Shown here: positions 24,406 through 47,670 of the stretch, in pieces | Layout of the letters: every line of letters starts with the position of its first letter | Numbering within the stretch: the stretch's first letter is position 1 | From: Cyclina sinensis | Taxonomy: Eukaryota; Mollusca; Bivalvia; Venerida; Veneridae | Length of the DNA: 64,000 nucleotides | Reading direction: 5' to 3' | NCBI GenBank assembly: GCA_012932295.1 | Contig: JAAONU010000001.1 | Span: 53,957,958-54,021,957 of the forward strand | Notes under the pieces: model-generated | What the model was told of the DNA's origin: nothing | The model's database searches: none | The model's input: the letters and a program-made list of their open reading frames with translations, nothing else | Made by a program: the position numbers and the translations under genes

Positions 24406-25269
24406 TGTGAGATTGTTTGTACCTATAAATCCAAGTGCTAACTGAGACTGAAGCTCAACTGAGGTTGCCTGTAATAGGAGATTTATCTTCTAATTGGCCG
24501 CTGTATTCTGGGCTCTTATCTGAAGTAAACAGTGTCAGATTAACAAGAAATATTTGTATTTATCTTTTTTGTTTTGTGGCTGGTATAAGCAGAAAGTAAA
24601 ACTTGGGTATTATAGGATTTGTCTCCCTCCCAGTTTGGTAATTCAGCCTTAGGCATAAAGTTAATCTCTTGAAATCCTTTACTAATATGACTTTTGACTT
24701 CCTGTTGGTTTATAGTAAATTGTTATAAATGTTAATTTCATTAATAATGATATATCCATTCAGAGGGTACTGTGCAATGCAGCTGGCGTAATATATCAGC
24801 ATTATTAGAGTCTAATTTGAGGTAGAATTCATCTTGTTCACAAAAGTAGAGATTCATGTTTACTTTTTCGTTATGATTTCTTTTGATAGTGCTTAAAATC
24901 GTCTACAAGTGCTGGAAGCAAGACAACAGATATTCATCAAGTTCCCTTGCACATAGAAAGGAATAAATCATTCTGTAGAAAATGGTCATTGTAAAGGTTA
25001 TTTCCCTTGAAATTAGGTCTTTTTCTACAACTGTGATAAAATACAAAGTGAACACACGATTTACTTTTCAAAGTGATTGTTTTATTCAGAATACTGTATA
25101 TTTTAATACAGCAGCTGCAAATATGATTGTCACATTCTTACTAAAATATAACCAACAAATAGTTCTAAGCCTTAATGCATGTAGACTAAAACTGACCTAG
25201 TATACATATAGACATTCGCCTATATCAGAGTAGAGGTATATACCAACTTATAAGTGTACATCACATCCC
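24406..25269. other. Spacer, nothing recognised
   Basis: AT-rich sequence without coding or repeat structure that I could identify. It would contain the promoter of the minus-strand ORF if that ORF is real. Confidence 0.4.
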
Positions 25270-25503
25270 CTTTCCTTTACCGTGGATCAGGGGTAGAGCG
25301 CAGGGCTCCGGATCCGGAGGTCGCAGGTTCGAATCCCGTCAGAGGCGAGATTCTCTCACAATCTTCACATTCCTCACCGCTGCGCGAATACTGGTATGGA
25401 ACCCAGGAAGCCGTCATCGAGCGTGATGAATCAAAATTGTAAGAACTTGTACCGCAATCGATGTACAATAAATGAGTCTAAACTAAACTAAACTTTCCTT
25501 TAC
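25270..25503 (+). repeat. SINE family C, full-length copy with target-site duplication
   Basis: Element 25281-25492 (212 bp) is flanked by perfect 11-bp direct repeats CTTTCCTTTAC (25270-25280 and 25493-25503), the mark of retroposition. The head is tRNA-like: A box around GATCAGGGGTAGAGCG, B box GCAGGTTCGAATCCC. The tail ends in short TAAAC repeats (AACTAAACTAAA). A diverged minus-strand copy lies at 49905-50115, which supports the family definition. Confidence 0.9.
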
Positions 25504-26300
25504 TAAGAAAATAAAATTTAATAATAGAATTAAAATTTTCTTAAAAATTAAATAATCTCTAAACATTAAGAATTTACAGTAAAATATATAACTTTTTTAT
25601 GTCCTGAATTGAACTTTAAGCACAGTTCTCAAAAGGCAATTTCCACTGACAGTGTAACCATTAACTCTTAGAGAAAGTGTTCTGCTGGGTGACCAAGCAA
25701 TAAATCTTGTCAATTAAAAACTTGTATTTCCAAGATGAGTTAATTATTTCTAGCATAACACTGACTGTCCTGAAATAACATGCTTTAGAATGATAAAAGA
25801 AGTATCATATAATGAGCAATTAATATTTAGATAATGTTTCAATTACATGCATAATTTGCAGTCTTTGAAGTATATTCCCAGCTCAATTATTTCTGAACAA
25901 GAGACTAAGACAATCTTGGGCTGACTGAGATGTTAAGGGGATATCAATGTAGACGGGCCCGGTACCTGTTTATCTGTTTTCATTACTAAATGAATATATA
26001 TGCTGACAGGGACCATATATAATAGTAAGTCCCAGATGCTGACAAGAAAATTAGTGTAAGGAACATGAATAAAACAAACAAGAAATTCTGTAGAACCGAA
26101 GGATGCTCCCCATAGTAACACTATTTCAAAATGGGTGTTTTCTTTTAAGTATTTTCCTGAGTACAGATTTGAGTAGAAATACTCCTATAATTTTAAGATA
26201 TAACTAAAGCTATCACTGAATGTGACCAATACCCCAACAATACCACCTTGTTAGAGGCAAAAGAGGAAAATACCAAAAAAGAACTAAATAAGCAAGGTAG
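25504..26300. other. Spacer, nothing recognised
   Basis: No gene or clear repeat seen. Confidence 0.4.
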
Positions 26301-26309
26301 AGCGGTGGA

Positions 26310-26725
26310 AATGTATGTATGCAAAAAAAAGTAGAAAAGTCGGGGGGCAGGGTGTGAAGGGGTCTTGGAACGGTGGGAGGACAGGGAACGGTGGTGGGGA
26401 CAAGTACCATATTTTAGACATGTTTCAATCATGAAATTTTTGCTATGGTAAATACTTACCAAAACAATTTAGGTTGGGCGGACGTCGTTTGAAGGGGGGC
26501 CGGGTGGAATTTATGTACGCAAAAAATTAAGTTGGGGGAAGGTTGGGGATGGGGGGGTGGAGAGGCAGTGAATGGGGATGGAGGCAAGTACCTACGTATA
26601 AAAAAAAATGGGCTAGGGCTTGGAGGGGGGATGTACCTATGCATGAAAAAAAATGGAATGTGGGAGGTAGATAATGGTAGGAGGTCCCCTGCAGGAGTGG
26701 GGGAGGGAAGTACCTTTCCATCTCA
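26310..26725. repeat. G-rich degenerate tandem repeat
   Basis: Units alternate an A-run (GCAAAAAAAA or ATGAAAAAAAATGG), a G-rich block (GGGGG with T/A interruptions) and a (C)AAGTACCT motif, at roughly 65-100 bp spacing. The strong G/C strand bias makes the minus strand open for proline-rich frames that I do not regard as genes. Confidence 0.7.
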
Positions 26726-29089
26726 TGTAAGTAAATAGTTCAGTTCTAGGCTATGTGCTTTCCCATTAATAGTTTTTTTGCTTTATAAGTTTATGCATAA
26801 CCAAGTGTCCCCTGGGGTGCGGATGATTTTCAGCCCAGGGACAAAATATGAACAATCTTGGTACAGGTTTACTAGAGGATGTCTCACATCAAATTACAAA
26901 GCTGTGTTGCAAGCGGTTTTAGAGAAAAAGTTTTTCCTATATAACTATATATAAGCACCAGGGCGGGGCCAATATTGACCCTGGCGTCATAATTTGAAGC
27001 AACATGGTAGAGGTCCACTAGAAAATGCTACACACCAAACATCAAAACTCTTAAGCCCTATGGTTTTTGAATAATTAGAACATTAAAGGTTTTGGATGAT
27101 GCCGCCCAAGACGCCTACCGCTAAATCATCGACCATAATAGCTCAAATATTATCGTTCTTAAACACTGCACTTTAGTGCCACTCCCCTCTATCTATGTGC
27201 CAAATGCCTTTAATAGTTTTAGAATTGTGCCCCAGACAAGCAAAATGTACTAAGGGCAGGTAATGAGAAAACTACTCAAGATGAGTTACAGTTCTTGTGC
27301 ACTTCAATTACTCTGAATGTCCTTTATCATCTCATGAAGTTATAAGTAAATCCCTTCACTGGTTTTTGAATTCAACTCTGGGCAAAATCCGACAAGCATT
27401 AAAGAAATGTAATAAAGGGAGATAACATAAAAAATAGGGCAAGGCAGAGTTACAACCCCTCTATCAATGTGCACTTACTCTCAATGTCCTCTATCATCTT
27501 ATGAAGGTTAAAGTAGACCCCTTCATTGGTGTTTGAGTTATACTCTGGACAACAAACGGACAGACAGACGGATGGACAAGTTGCCAACTATACATGTATG
27601 CTCTCCCTTTCGGGGAGCACAGAAATGCATAACAGTTATGTGATAAGAAATGCAGAAGGTAACAGAAGTCAAATAAGTCACCTTATCAAAAGCTTGCGAT
27701 ATTCAACTGTATGTGTTAGAAATCTTTGCTAAGACACTCCTTTAGAAATGAAGTTCAGAAACCATTGTCTTGTTACAAATTATTTCAAGAAAACAAGAAA
27801 TATCTCTAAACTAACATTTTCAGTAACTCAAAGTAATTATTTATCCTGACTTAGGACACATTTACTTGGCCTCTTCTTGCCAATTCCACCAACTATTGAA
27901 AGAAACTTTTAAGAATTTGTAGTTCTAACTTGAAAAAATGTTTAACATTTTTTTTATTTACTTGTGACCATTATCACGTGACATGCTTGTCAGCAGTGAT
28001 TACTGGGCTGGAAGTATGAAAGGGAAGTAATTGCTGTGTAGAGTTTGGTAACTGCAACGGGCGGGGTAACTTTTACCCCAGGAGCATGATATTTAATTAT
28101 CTCAGTAGGGGTCCACAAGATGATGCTACAAATCAAATATCAAAAATTTAGGGCTTGCAGTTTCTGATAAGATTTTCAAAGATTTAATATTTCATTTTAA
28201 GACTCTGGGGTTTGGGCCAATTTTGACCCCAAGGTAGCCAAAATAATTTGGTGATGATGGTTTGGCCCATTTTATAGACATTTTTTTATTATTATTGTAA
28301 AAGAGAAAAAAGACATCGGCTAAGGAAAATTTTCTCGATGTCTCTTCGACAAGGCTGATAAGTTGGACTGACACCACAAGGATATAATTTCAACATTCTT
28401 GGAAGACCATCAGACAATGCAGCATTTACTGTTTTACAGCAGAACAGCTGTATGTTAATTCTGGCAGGTTTTGCACTTGGGTAAGTTTTTTCAATCATTC
28501 AATTTATTACTGTAAAATTCATATTTTAAAAAATTAAATTCTGTCTACAAAAAGTTACATAGAATAGAACATATCTTTTGAAACTGGTTTAAAACTGACA
28601 AACATCAATTAAGTGATGGCAACTTAAATGTGTAGTTAAAAACAAAAATAACACGAAAAGGTACATTAAATGTGATATTTTTATTAGCCCATCTATAAAA
28701 GGCTACTTTATGAACATCATTGTTAAATATAATGATATTTTTGCTGTTTTGTGAATGTTTACTCTTAATGCTCCAAACCTCTTCACAATCTAATGAAGTA
28801 AACACCATCTGTCAAACAGGTGAAAATTGGTCCTAATATAGGCATATTTCCTAAGTTTAAACATGATAAAATGTTGGACTTATATGAACTTTTATTAATT
28901 ATGTAATTCACATTATCAGCGACTTCTTTTATCTGACAATCACAGTGTCTATAAAAAGTTGCTGGTCTGCTAAGCATAGCATGCCACTAGTATCAAACAA
29001 CAAAGAAACTGCATCCATGACTTTAGCACTGCTATTGCAAGAAAACTCTTTATTCACATTTTTCTGCATGTTCCTGCATCAACTTTTGA
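26726..29089. other. Repeat-derived spacer downstream of ELP6
   Basis: Contains degenerate copies of a dispersed repeat with the motif 'AGGGCGGGGCCAATATTGACCC' split by substitutions, at about 26955-27120 and about 28055-28245. Both are followed by a similar 'GGTCCAC…GATGCTAC' segment. A purine-rich GGACAGACAGACGGATGGAC sits at 27548-27567. No coding gene recognised. Confidence 0.5.
29049..29054 (-). promoter_or_regulatory. Candidate polyadenylation signal of ELP6
   Basis: TTTATT on the plus strand reads AATAAA on the minus strand, 36 bases past the ELP6 stop codon. Confidence 0.55.
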
Positions 29090-30621
29090 TCACAAAACAG
29101 CAGAGGACATTCCCGATGCAAACACTGCACATGTTTTGTCAGTCAATCTAAACTGTGATATCCTGGTGTCAGGAGAGCTTCTTGCAGTCGAGTTAAACCA
29201 TGTAACCAACATCTGAAAAAATTGTAAAACACACAAACAAATAAGTTGCTTCTTTGCAGAAATTACTAAGAAAAATGCTGTTAAATTTTAACACTTATTG
29301 ATAAGAGAGCTGTCATTATGCTGCATGAAAGCAATGTTATACACAGAGTATAGGAATATGATAGTAAACATCATCAGGGGAAGTAATTGGAGAACTTTAT
29401 AAACTGTACAAGCCTGTTCTAATATTTTAGAGAAAAAAATATTAGACAAAACTTAGTCCCAAAAGGGAGATAAATTTGCCCTAAGACAGGTAATAATTAT
29501 CAAACTTTGTTTAGTGTTATGACAGTGCACAAAAATTTCAAAAATGGGAAATAAAATTGTTAAGACTTCGCAAATCTTGTTCAAAGATCTAGACTTATGT
29601 CCTTCAAGAAGTATCTACAGCTTTAAACACCTTTATTGGTTGTAGAGATGGACAATACATTTCTTAGCATTTTGCATAGTGATGTTAAGTCCAAAAAGGG
29701 AACAGGTAAATGTTATCAAATCTTGCACTGAGACCTTGATAAATATGTGAAGTTTCCAAAAACTGGAGAGATGTCCAATTCAGACAAAAACTTTATACTA
29801 AATTTTCTTCTTCTAAAGCAAGTATTATTCTGAAATTACTGTTATCAGAGTTATATGACTTGTGAAAATTATGCAACTTGTTATAAGATGTAAGCATGTG
29901 AATCTTTGAAAGTAAACAAGATATTAGCTTTTCTAAAACACTTTATTACCTGACCATGCACATCTTTACAATACCCTGTTTCTAGTCCTTTGACTTCGAC
30001 ACAAAGATCAACTGAATGCTGTGCAAACTTTTTAAGAAAAGTTCCTTCTTCATCTTCCTCTCCTAAATCATTGTTCAAACCAAAAACAAGGCTCCCTTCA
30101 AGTGCTTCTGTAAGATAGACTTTAAGATAGTGTATCAATGCTGCTACATCTTTCACTTGCATCCCGGTGTCACTAAGAACAGACACATTGTCTAAAATAA
30201 ATACAATTTTCCTGTCAACCTCAGCTTTAAAGTTATTAACTGCTGACTTCAAAGATTCATAGAGAGTCTTCACATCAATTTTCCCATCAGTCTGTAAACA
30301 CGATTTCCACTGGTTGTCTCCCCTGACTGCATTATTATTAACGGTTTGTGCCAAATATTTTAGCCCTTCAATAAAGAGAAAATGTTTCTGTTCCCTTGCT
30401 TTCGATAAATTATTTCCAATTTTATTGCCAACACTGTTGAAATGATTGAAAGACTGACAGAAACTCAATAATACCACACTACAATTCTCCTTCAAATAGA
30501 AAGACAAGAAATGGTGCAGTAAAAAGGAGCTGTCTGCTTTAGTTTCAACAATGCCAATGGTGTATTTGGATGTCATACATTGTGATGGGTGAAACAATAT
30601 ATTCTTAACATCTGTAAACAT
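29090..30621 (-). CDS. ELP6: Elongator complex protein 6 (ELP6), 2 coding exons
   Basis: Exons on the minus strand: 30621-29950 and 29212-29090, with a phase-0 intron (donor CAG|GTAATA, acceptor TTTTTTCAG). The product is 264 aa, close to the human length of 266. ELP6 is an inactive RecA-fold subunit of the Elp4-5-6 ring of Elongator, which modifies wobble uridines of tRNAs. Family marks: TKADSSFLLHHFLSFYLKEN (DAKTDGSFLVHHFLSFYLK-type block), SFNHFNSVGNKIG, FIEGLKYL, the ILDNVSVLSD strand/helix, GLETGYCKDVHGQ, and the C-terminal FASGMSSAVL. The frame is open 50 codons further upstream, but the family N-terminus aligns with the Met at 30621, just downstream of an A-run on the coding strand, so that start is chosen. 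The intron contains no feature I recognise. Confidence 0.93.
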
Positions 30622-30890
30622 TTTTTTTTTTTCTAAAAACGTGTTGCCATCAAAACGCGAAATGAAAGTAAAAACACGGAAGTCAAGGTGTAAAGACGCT
30701 TGGTAAATAATAAAATATTGAACCCGTTCGTTTTCCGGGACGATACCCGAACAAAAATCAGAAATCATCATAGTTTTTTAAATAACCGTTTTTTGTTAAC
30801 TTAATTGTTTGTCATCTATTTGAAATAGAAGATATGTGGTACTAAATTTAAAGAATGGCATTAAATATAAACATTTAATCGTAGCAAGAA

Positions 30891-31327
30891 TTAAAGCGAC
30901 TGACTCACAGACGATGATAAAAAGAAAATGTTTATACATCTTGAAATTCTTGCTGTAATCGTGAAGAACATATTAAAACTAAGTTACTGACTCAGTTTTT
31001 GTTACAGAAAAACATCAAAATATAAAGTTTTACACACTTTTATCGGTGAAAAATTTACCCCGTTAGTCACGGGGTAGATACTTTAGTTATAACATTAATT
31101 TTGAGGCAATTGAATAACTAGATGCCGTGGCTCAGTGGTCTAAGTCGTCGCTCTATATTTTACTGACCGAAAGGTCGTGGGCTCGAATCCTGGTTAAGTC
31201 AAAACTTTTTTTCAGTTTTCATGGTGTATAGAAGCATAATATTATATCTTTTCCACAGTTTATTAAATCCTCTTAAATTTGAAAGAATAAAAAATGTCAG
31301 CAAAATTTTGTGAGTCAGTCGCTTTAA
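30891..31327. mobile_element. TIR element, 429 bp, TTAA-flanked, with internal tRNA-like module
   Basis: Terminal inverted repeats AGCGACTGACTCACA (from 30895) and TGTGAGTCAGTCGCT (to 31323), each bordered by TTAA (30891-30894, 31324-31327). At 31121-31197 there is a tRNA-like module: A box in TGGCTCAGTGGTCTA, B box GGGCTCGAATCCTGG. There is no coding capacity. A second element of near-identical size and layout lies at 62795-63232. Its 5' boundary is about 270 bp upstream of the ELP6 start. Confidence 0.8.
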
Positions 31328-31544
31328 ATTCTTACTCGTGTAATATAAAGCATGATATTTCTAATTTTAACGTAAAATCGGTGACGTTAGTCTGTATAGC
31401 ATGTCACCATTCACTACAGTTACATAAACGGCTGCATAATTTATACAAAAGTTCAATAAGTTCTGTATAAATTTTGATCGTTCGGTAATATACTTACTCT
31501 GCATTTTTTTTACAAATAAAAGCATGGTAAATAACCAAGCAATA

Positions 31545-32201
31545 TCAGGCACGGATTTACCGGGGAGGGGGGGGGCTTATGGGGCCCAAGCCCTTCCCCC
31601 CCCCCCAAGCTGGTCCGTTCGTAAAAAAATAAATGGGCTTATTTGAAAGACTCTCAAACATTGTTCAGCTCTTCAACCTTTCAATTTGCAACGGTCATGC
31701 AATATTGCGTAACAACTGATGACGAGTTCGCAACTTTATAGCCGTGTATATTAAACAATGTACCGTATATATGGTGGCACGAATTATCCAGGAGATCTCC
31801 AGACTGATCATGATGTATAGCTTTCAAGCGTCTATTACCCTTGACGTATTTGATTAAGTTGTCAAATGAGCGTCTGTTGACCATGATCAGTTGCCTGATG
31901 ATATTGTGATGACATTGTTATTTGTTATGCCAATTAATTTATCGATAAATTATTTGTTTCAGAGGACTTTATAAATATAAAATAAAAAAATTAAAACTTG
32001 CCATACCATATTTTGTTTTTTGCTTTGGTTTATCATTTCCAAGAATACCAGTATATTTCTTTTAAATTCTCACACAAATTTCATTATATTTTTATGACTA
32101 AAATGCACCAAAATGAGCTATTTACTCCACCATTTTAAGAAGGTACCTTCCCCAAAGCCCCCCACCCCCAACAGTCAGAAATTTCTGGATCCGGCACTGA
32201 A
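31545..32201. mobile_element. Non-autonomous TIR element, hAT-like ends
   Basis: The left end CAGGCACGGATTTACCGGGG and the right end …GGATCCGGCACTG are diverged inverted repeats. Just inside, a G-run (31563-31574) faces a C-rich run (32158-32169), also in inverted orientation. The start CAGTGCCGGATCC (read on the minus strand at the right end) resembles hAT-type termini. The interior is non-coding, and a matching 8-bp target duplication was not found. Confidence 0.6.
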
Positions 32202-32605
32202 TATGTAATGCTTACATAACATTAAAAAAGTTTGTTGTGTGACAGAAGAACTATATAATAAATGTACATAATAAATGCATCAAAATTATAGATATTGAGG
32301 GAAATCAAACAGCTGTTTTGTGACCGAGATTCATAACGAATTATTTCTGAAAAAAATTCCTTTCCAAAAATAAAACAACTTGAAACGACACTTACTCTGA
32401 ACATGAATTCAAAATCAAAGACAAAAGACATATATCTATATTTAAGTGGAAGAAAAATCAATCCACTACTACCAATCAAAGGTATTTTAGGTATTTGTAC
32501 AAATAAATGTTTTCTAACGGGTTTGTTATTCAGGTGGCTTTATTTCAGAGGAAGATGCTACATGTTCGCATTGGTCCCCGTTTCAAACTTCAGCGCAGAT
32601 CCCTA
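32202..32605. other. AT-rich spacer, nothing recognised
   Basis: Open frames here have no recognisable domain and run into the adjoining SINE. Confidence 0.4.
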
Positions 32606-32901
32606 TTCTATCTATTTGAGCTTATTTATCGTCGGTACCGGTTGCCCATATGACCGACGCCCCTTAGCTGAAGAGATTAATTATTTTATGTTGTGGGTAT
32701 AGTGCAGGATACAGAAAGCATCCCATTCCAGAGACACCCCTTAGTTCTTTTGCATGCTCAGTGTATAGCACTGACACATGGGACCTCGGTTTAACGTCTC
32801 ATCCGAAAGACTATTAGTAACGTTAGTGGAGGATCAGGGGTCAAACTCGGGACTCCTTGTTCACCAGTCCAGCGCGTTACCACTGGACCACATCCGCTCC
32901 C
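32606..32901 (-). repeat. SINE family B, full-length copy (minus strand)
   Basis: Read on the minus strand: GGAGCGGATGTGGTCCAGTG, GGTAACGCGCTGGACTGG, a B-box-like GAGTTTGACCCC, then the family body (TCGGATGAGACGTTAAACCG, CAGTGCTATACACTGAGCAT, GGGGCGTCGGTCATATGGGC) and an (AATA/GATA)-type end near 32608. This is the best-preserved head of the family in the window. Confidence 0.85.
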
Positions 32902-33638
32902 GTGTAGATCCCCGCCAACATTGGTAAAGTGGTAAATTTATACTTGTCATGTATCAACTGTCTAAAGAATCTTCTCTCTCTTTTTTCCGATTTACGATAA
33001 GAATTACATCGTTATGAGATGTCTGGAATTATAAATTTGAAATAAAAAGATAAATATCTAAATATTTATTATCTTTCGACAATCATCACGTCGTTACATT
33101 CCTAGTAGAATTTTTTAAACTAGAAATATTAAATATCGTTAGTTGTATATCGAAAATTAACAACATCTTTTTATCATCGGGACTGTCTTTTTTGGTATAT
33201 TTTTATAAAAACGGATTCCTGTCTAATGTAGTTATGTAACTACGAGAGAATATAAACATAAAACATCTGCACATCGACGGATTTGAACAAGAAATTTAGC
33301 AATGAAAATTATTATTCACCAAGTTTAAACTGTAGTCGCTCCAAACATATGCAAACCGGTTTGATCACCGTCCGAGAAACACGTGATTTGATTACCAAAT
33401 AGACCTACTGCGTTTCCCTTATAGCTACTATCATTTCTTTATACATGAGACTACTATTGACCAATAACTGTGTGGTCGGTTAAGCATGCTAATAGTTTAT
33501 GGGATAGGTCCTATAAGGCCACTTACCAAATAGCCTTTTACCAAAACGGCCAAACCAAAAAGGCCGAACAGAAAAACCGATGTCAAAGGAGGTATGTTAT
33601 TCACATCATATTATATGATAATAATCATGTGTACTCTC

Positions 33639-33914
33639 GTACCAGAATTAGGAGCGGATGTGGTCCCGAGTTCGATCCCCCGCTCCTCCACTAACATATA
33701 TTACTAATAATCTTTGTTAAACCGGAGTGCATGTATCAGTGCTATACAATGAGCATGCAAAAGAACCAGGGTGTCTCTGGAATGGGATGCTTTCTGTATT
33801 TTGCACTACACCCACAACATATGTAAAATAACTAATCTCTTCAGGGGCGTCGGTTATATGGGCAACTGGGATCGACGATAAATAAGCTCAAATAGATAGA
33901 TAGTACCAGAATTA
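33639..33914 (+). repeat. SINE family B copy with internal head deletion and 12-bp target-site duplication
   Basis: Element 33651-33902 is flanked by perfect direct repeats GTACCAGAATTA (33639-33650 and 33903-33914). Compared with the copy at 32606-32901 it lacks about 37 bp between GGATGTGGTC and CCGAGTTCGATCCCC, which removes the A-box region but leaves the B box. The 3' end is AATAGATAGATA. Confidence 0.9.
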
Positions 33915-34258
33915 TGAAATTAATTATTCATATGTTAAAAATGAAGTGAAATTGTATCACATCTGCGTAGAGAGCTAGAAAGTTAACATTTTTAAATATA
34001 AGTTTATTTAATTTGATCTTTTTGGCACGGACCATTTTGGTAAGCGCTTTTTTAGAAATCGATTACCAGACCACATTCAGTTTTTGATCATTGTCACCTG
34101 TACTTTCCAGTGTAAGGCTTAACTATCAGTTAATTATAAAAACTGAGTACATAGTCATGTGTAGACAACATTGTCAATACGTCTCGGCTGGTCTTAATGA
34201 GCTCGGAGATCGGATACCGTGAAATAGTACCTTCCATTGCACACGATACGAAGCAAAA
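33915..34258. promoter_or_regulatory. Upstream region of ADH copy 1
   Basis: Presumed promoter and 5'UTR of the first ADH gene. No TATA box or other motif could be assigned with confidence. Confidence 0.3.
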
Positions 34259-46346
<12,088 letters not shown>

Positions 46347-47554
46347 AATTCTGCAAGGTGATTTTGCTGCCATTAAGAACACCAAGCATTTGTGTGTGAG
46401 TGTGGATTTTGGAGGATATTTACCCATTGCCTTTATACAAAAGGATCATGTTTAAATGATCTTTAAAGAGTGATTTATGTATGGTTGCAAGAGAGCTTTT
46501 ATATATATGTGTTTTGTAGTGATGAAAATTTGATTCATGATTGAAATATATAATGATTTATAATGATTTAAGTGAGGATATTTCAGTTTTTGTTTTTGAT
46601 ATACAGAATGTGAGATGCTAATGATTATGCTATAATAAAGTTTATTAGACAATCTATATGTTAGGTATTGAAAGTGCTTTGATTTGACTTAACAATACAT
46701 CTGCTTATCGCTTTGATGTAATTTTGATGTGTGTTTGATTTTTGTGTTCAGTTCAGTTCATGCATTTATTTACAACATCTTGACTTTATTTACAACTACA
46801 TGTAGTTAATTAGAAGAGTCAACATTTTGAAATGACATTCATACACGGCATTGGTAAACTATTGATAAACTTTATCCTGTTCGCTGAAAAAAATACTTGG
46901 AAGAGCAGTTCAAGTTTTTAACATTGATATTAGTTTGAACTGGTACATGTAGATTTACTTTGATTTCTTTTTTTCTTTTACTGCCAAAATGACCGAGAGC
47001 TACTGTTATAATCATCTGTTTTCCAAACACTTTGAATGGGTGAAAGAGAAATGAAGGTGTCCATACATGTGATAACTTTGGTAACTCATAACTGGATTTT
47101 CAGCTGGATTTTTAGCTTGAAAACTGGAATTTTTTATCGACGCGTTTTCGCAAAAAGAAAGACAAGAAGAACAGCAAAGAAAACTAGTGAAGTGTTTTTT
47201 GTTCTTATTTAATGCATAAAGGTTACACTACTTGCAAAAGGCATAAAATGTTCCCTTAGCACACTTTCATATCCATTTATATTCAGATTCCCACTGATGA
47301 TTGAATTTTGTTTTTTGTCTTTTGAATTTTAGCTTTTGAACCCGAGTCCTTACACAAGGCTTTTGCTATTGTCAAAATTTTGGGAGAAGTGACTTCTCCC
47401 TAAGACAAGATTTTTTTCACCAGATTTTTTTTTGATTTTTTGAACAAAATTACAAACAATTTTAGATGTAAATTATGTTGATTCATTATAATTGTTGCTT
47501 TCAAAAGTAACTACGACAAAAATATTCAAGTCTCAGAGAAAAGGAAACTTTTTC

Positions 47555-47670
47555 ACTGTTTTCTATAAATATTAAAATACGGCGGGGTCGCGGAAATATA
47601 TGACAATCGGAATTTATCCGAGATTTTCACTCGCTGATTCATGTTTAATGAACTAAATATTTGCTGAAAT
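47555..47670. repeat. Dispersed repeat, copy 2 (shared with 36215-36320)
   Basis: GGGGTCGCGGAAATATATGA and GAGATTTTCACTCG with flanking similarity on both sides, same strand as the copy in ADH copy 1 intron 1. Confidence 0.8.

Noticed and set aside
25290..25350. Candidate functional tRNA gene (well-kept B box)
   Set aside because: It is the head of a 212-bp retroposed element with an 11-bp target duplication; the acceptor stem and anticodon arm do not form a proper cloverleaf by eye. The same reasoning applies to the other tRNA-like heads.
26200..26740. Proline-rich minus-strand frames
   Set aside because: Artefact of the strongly G-rich plus strand in a degenerate tandem repeat.
32403..32702. 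99-aa open frame
   Set aside because: Its second half runs through a minus-strand SINE and the first half has no domain.
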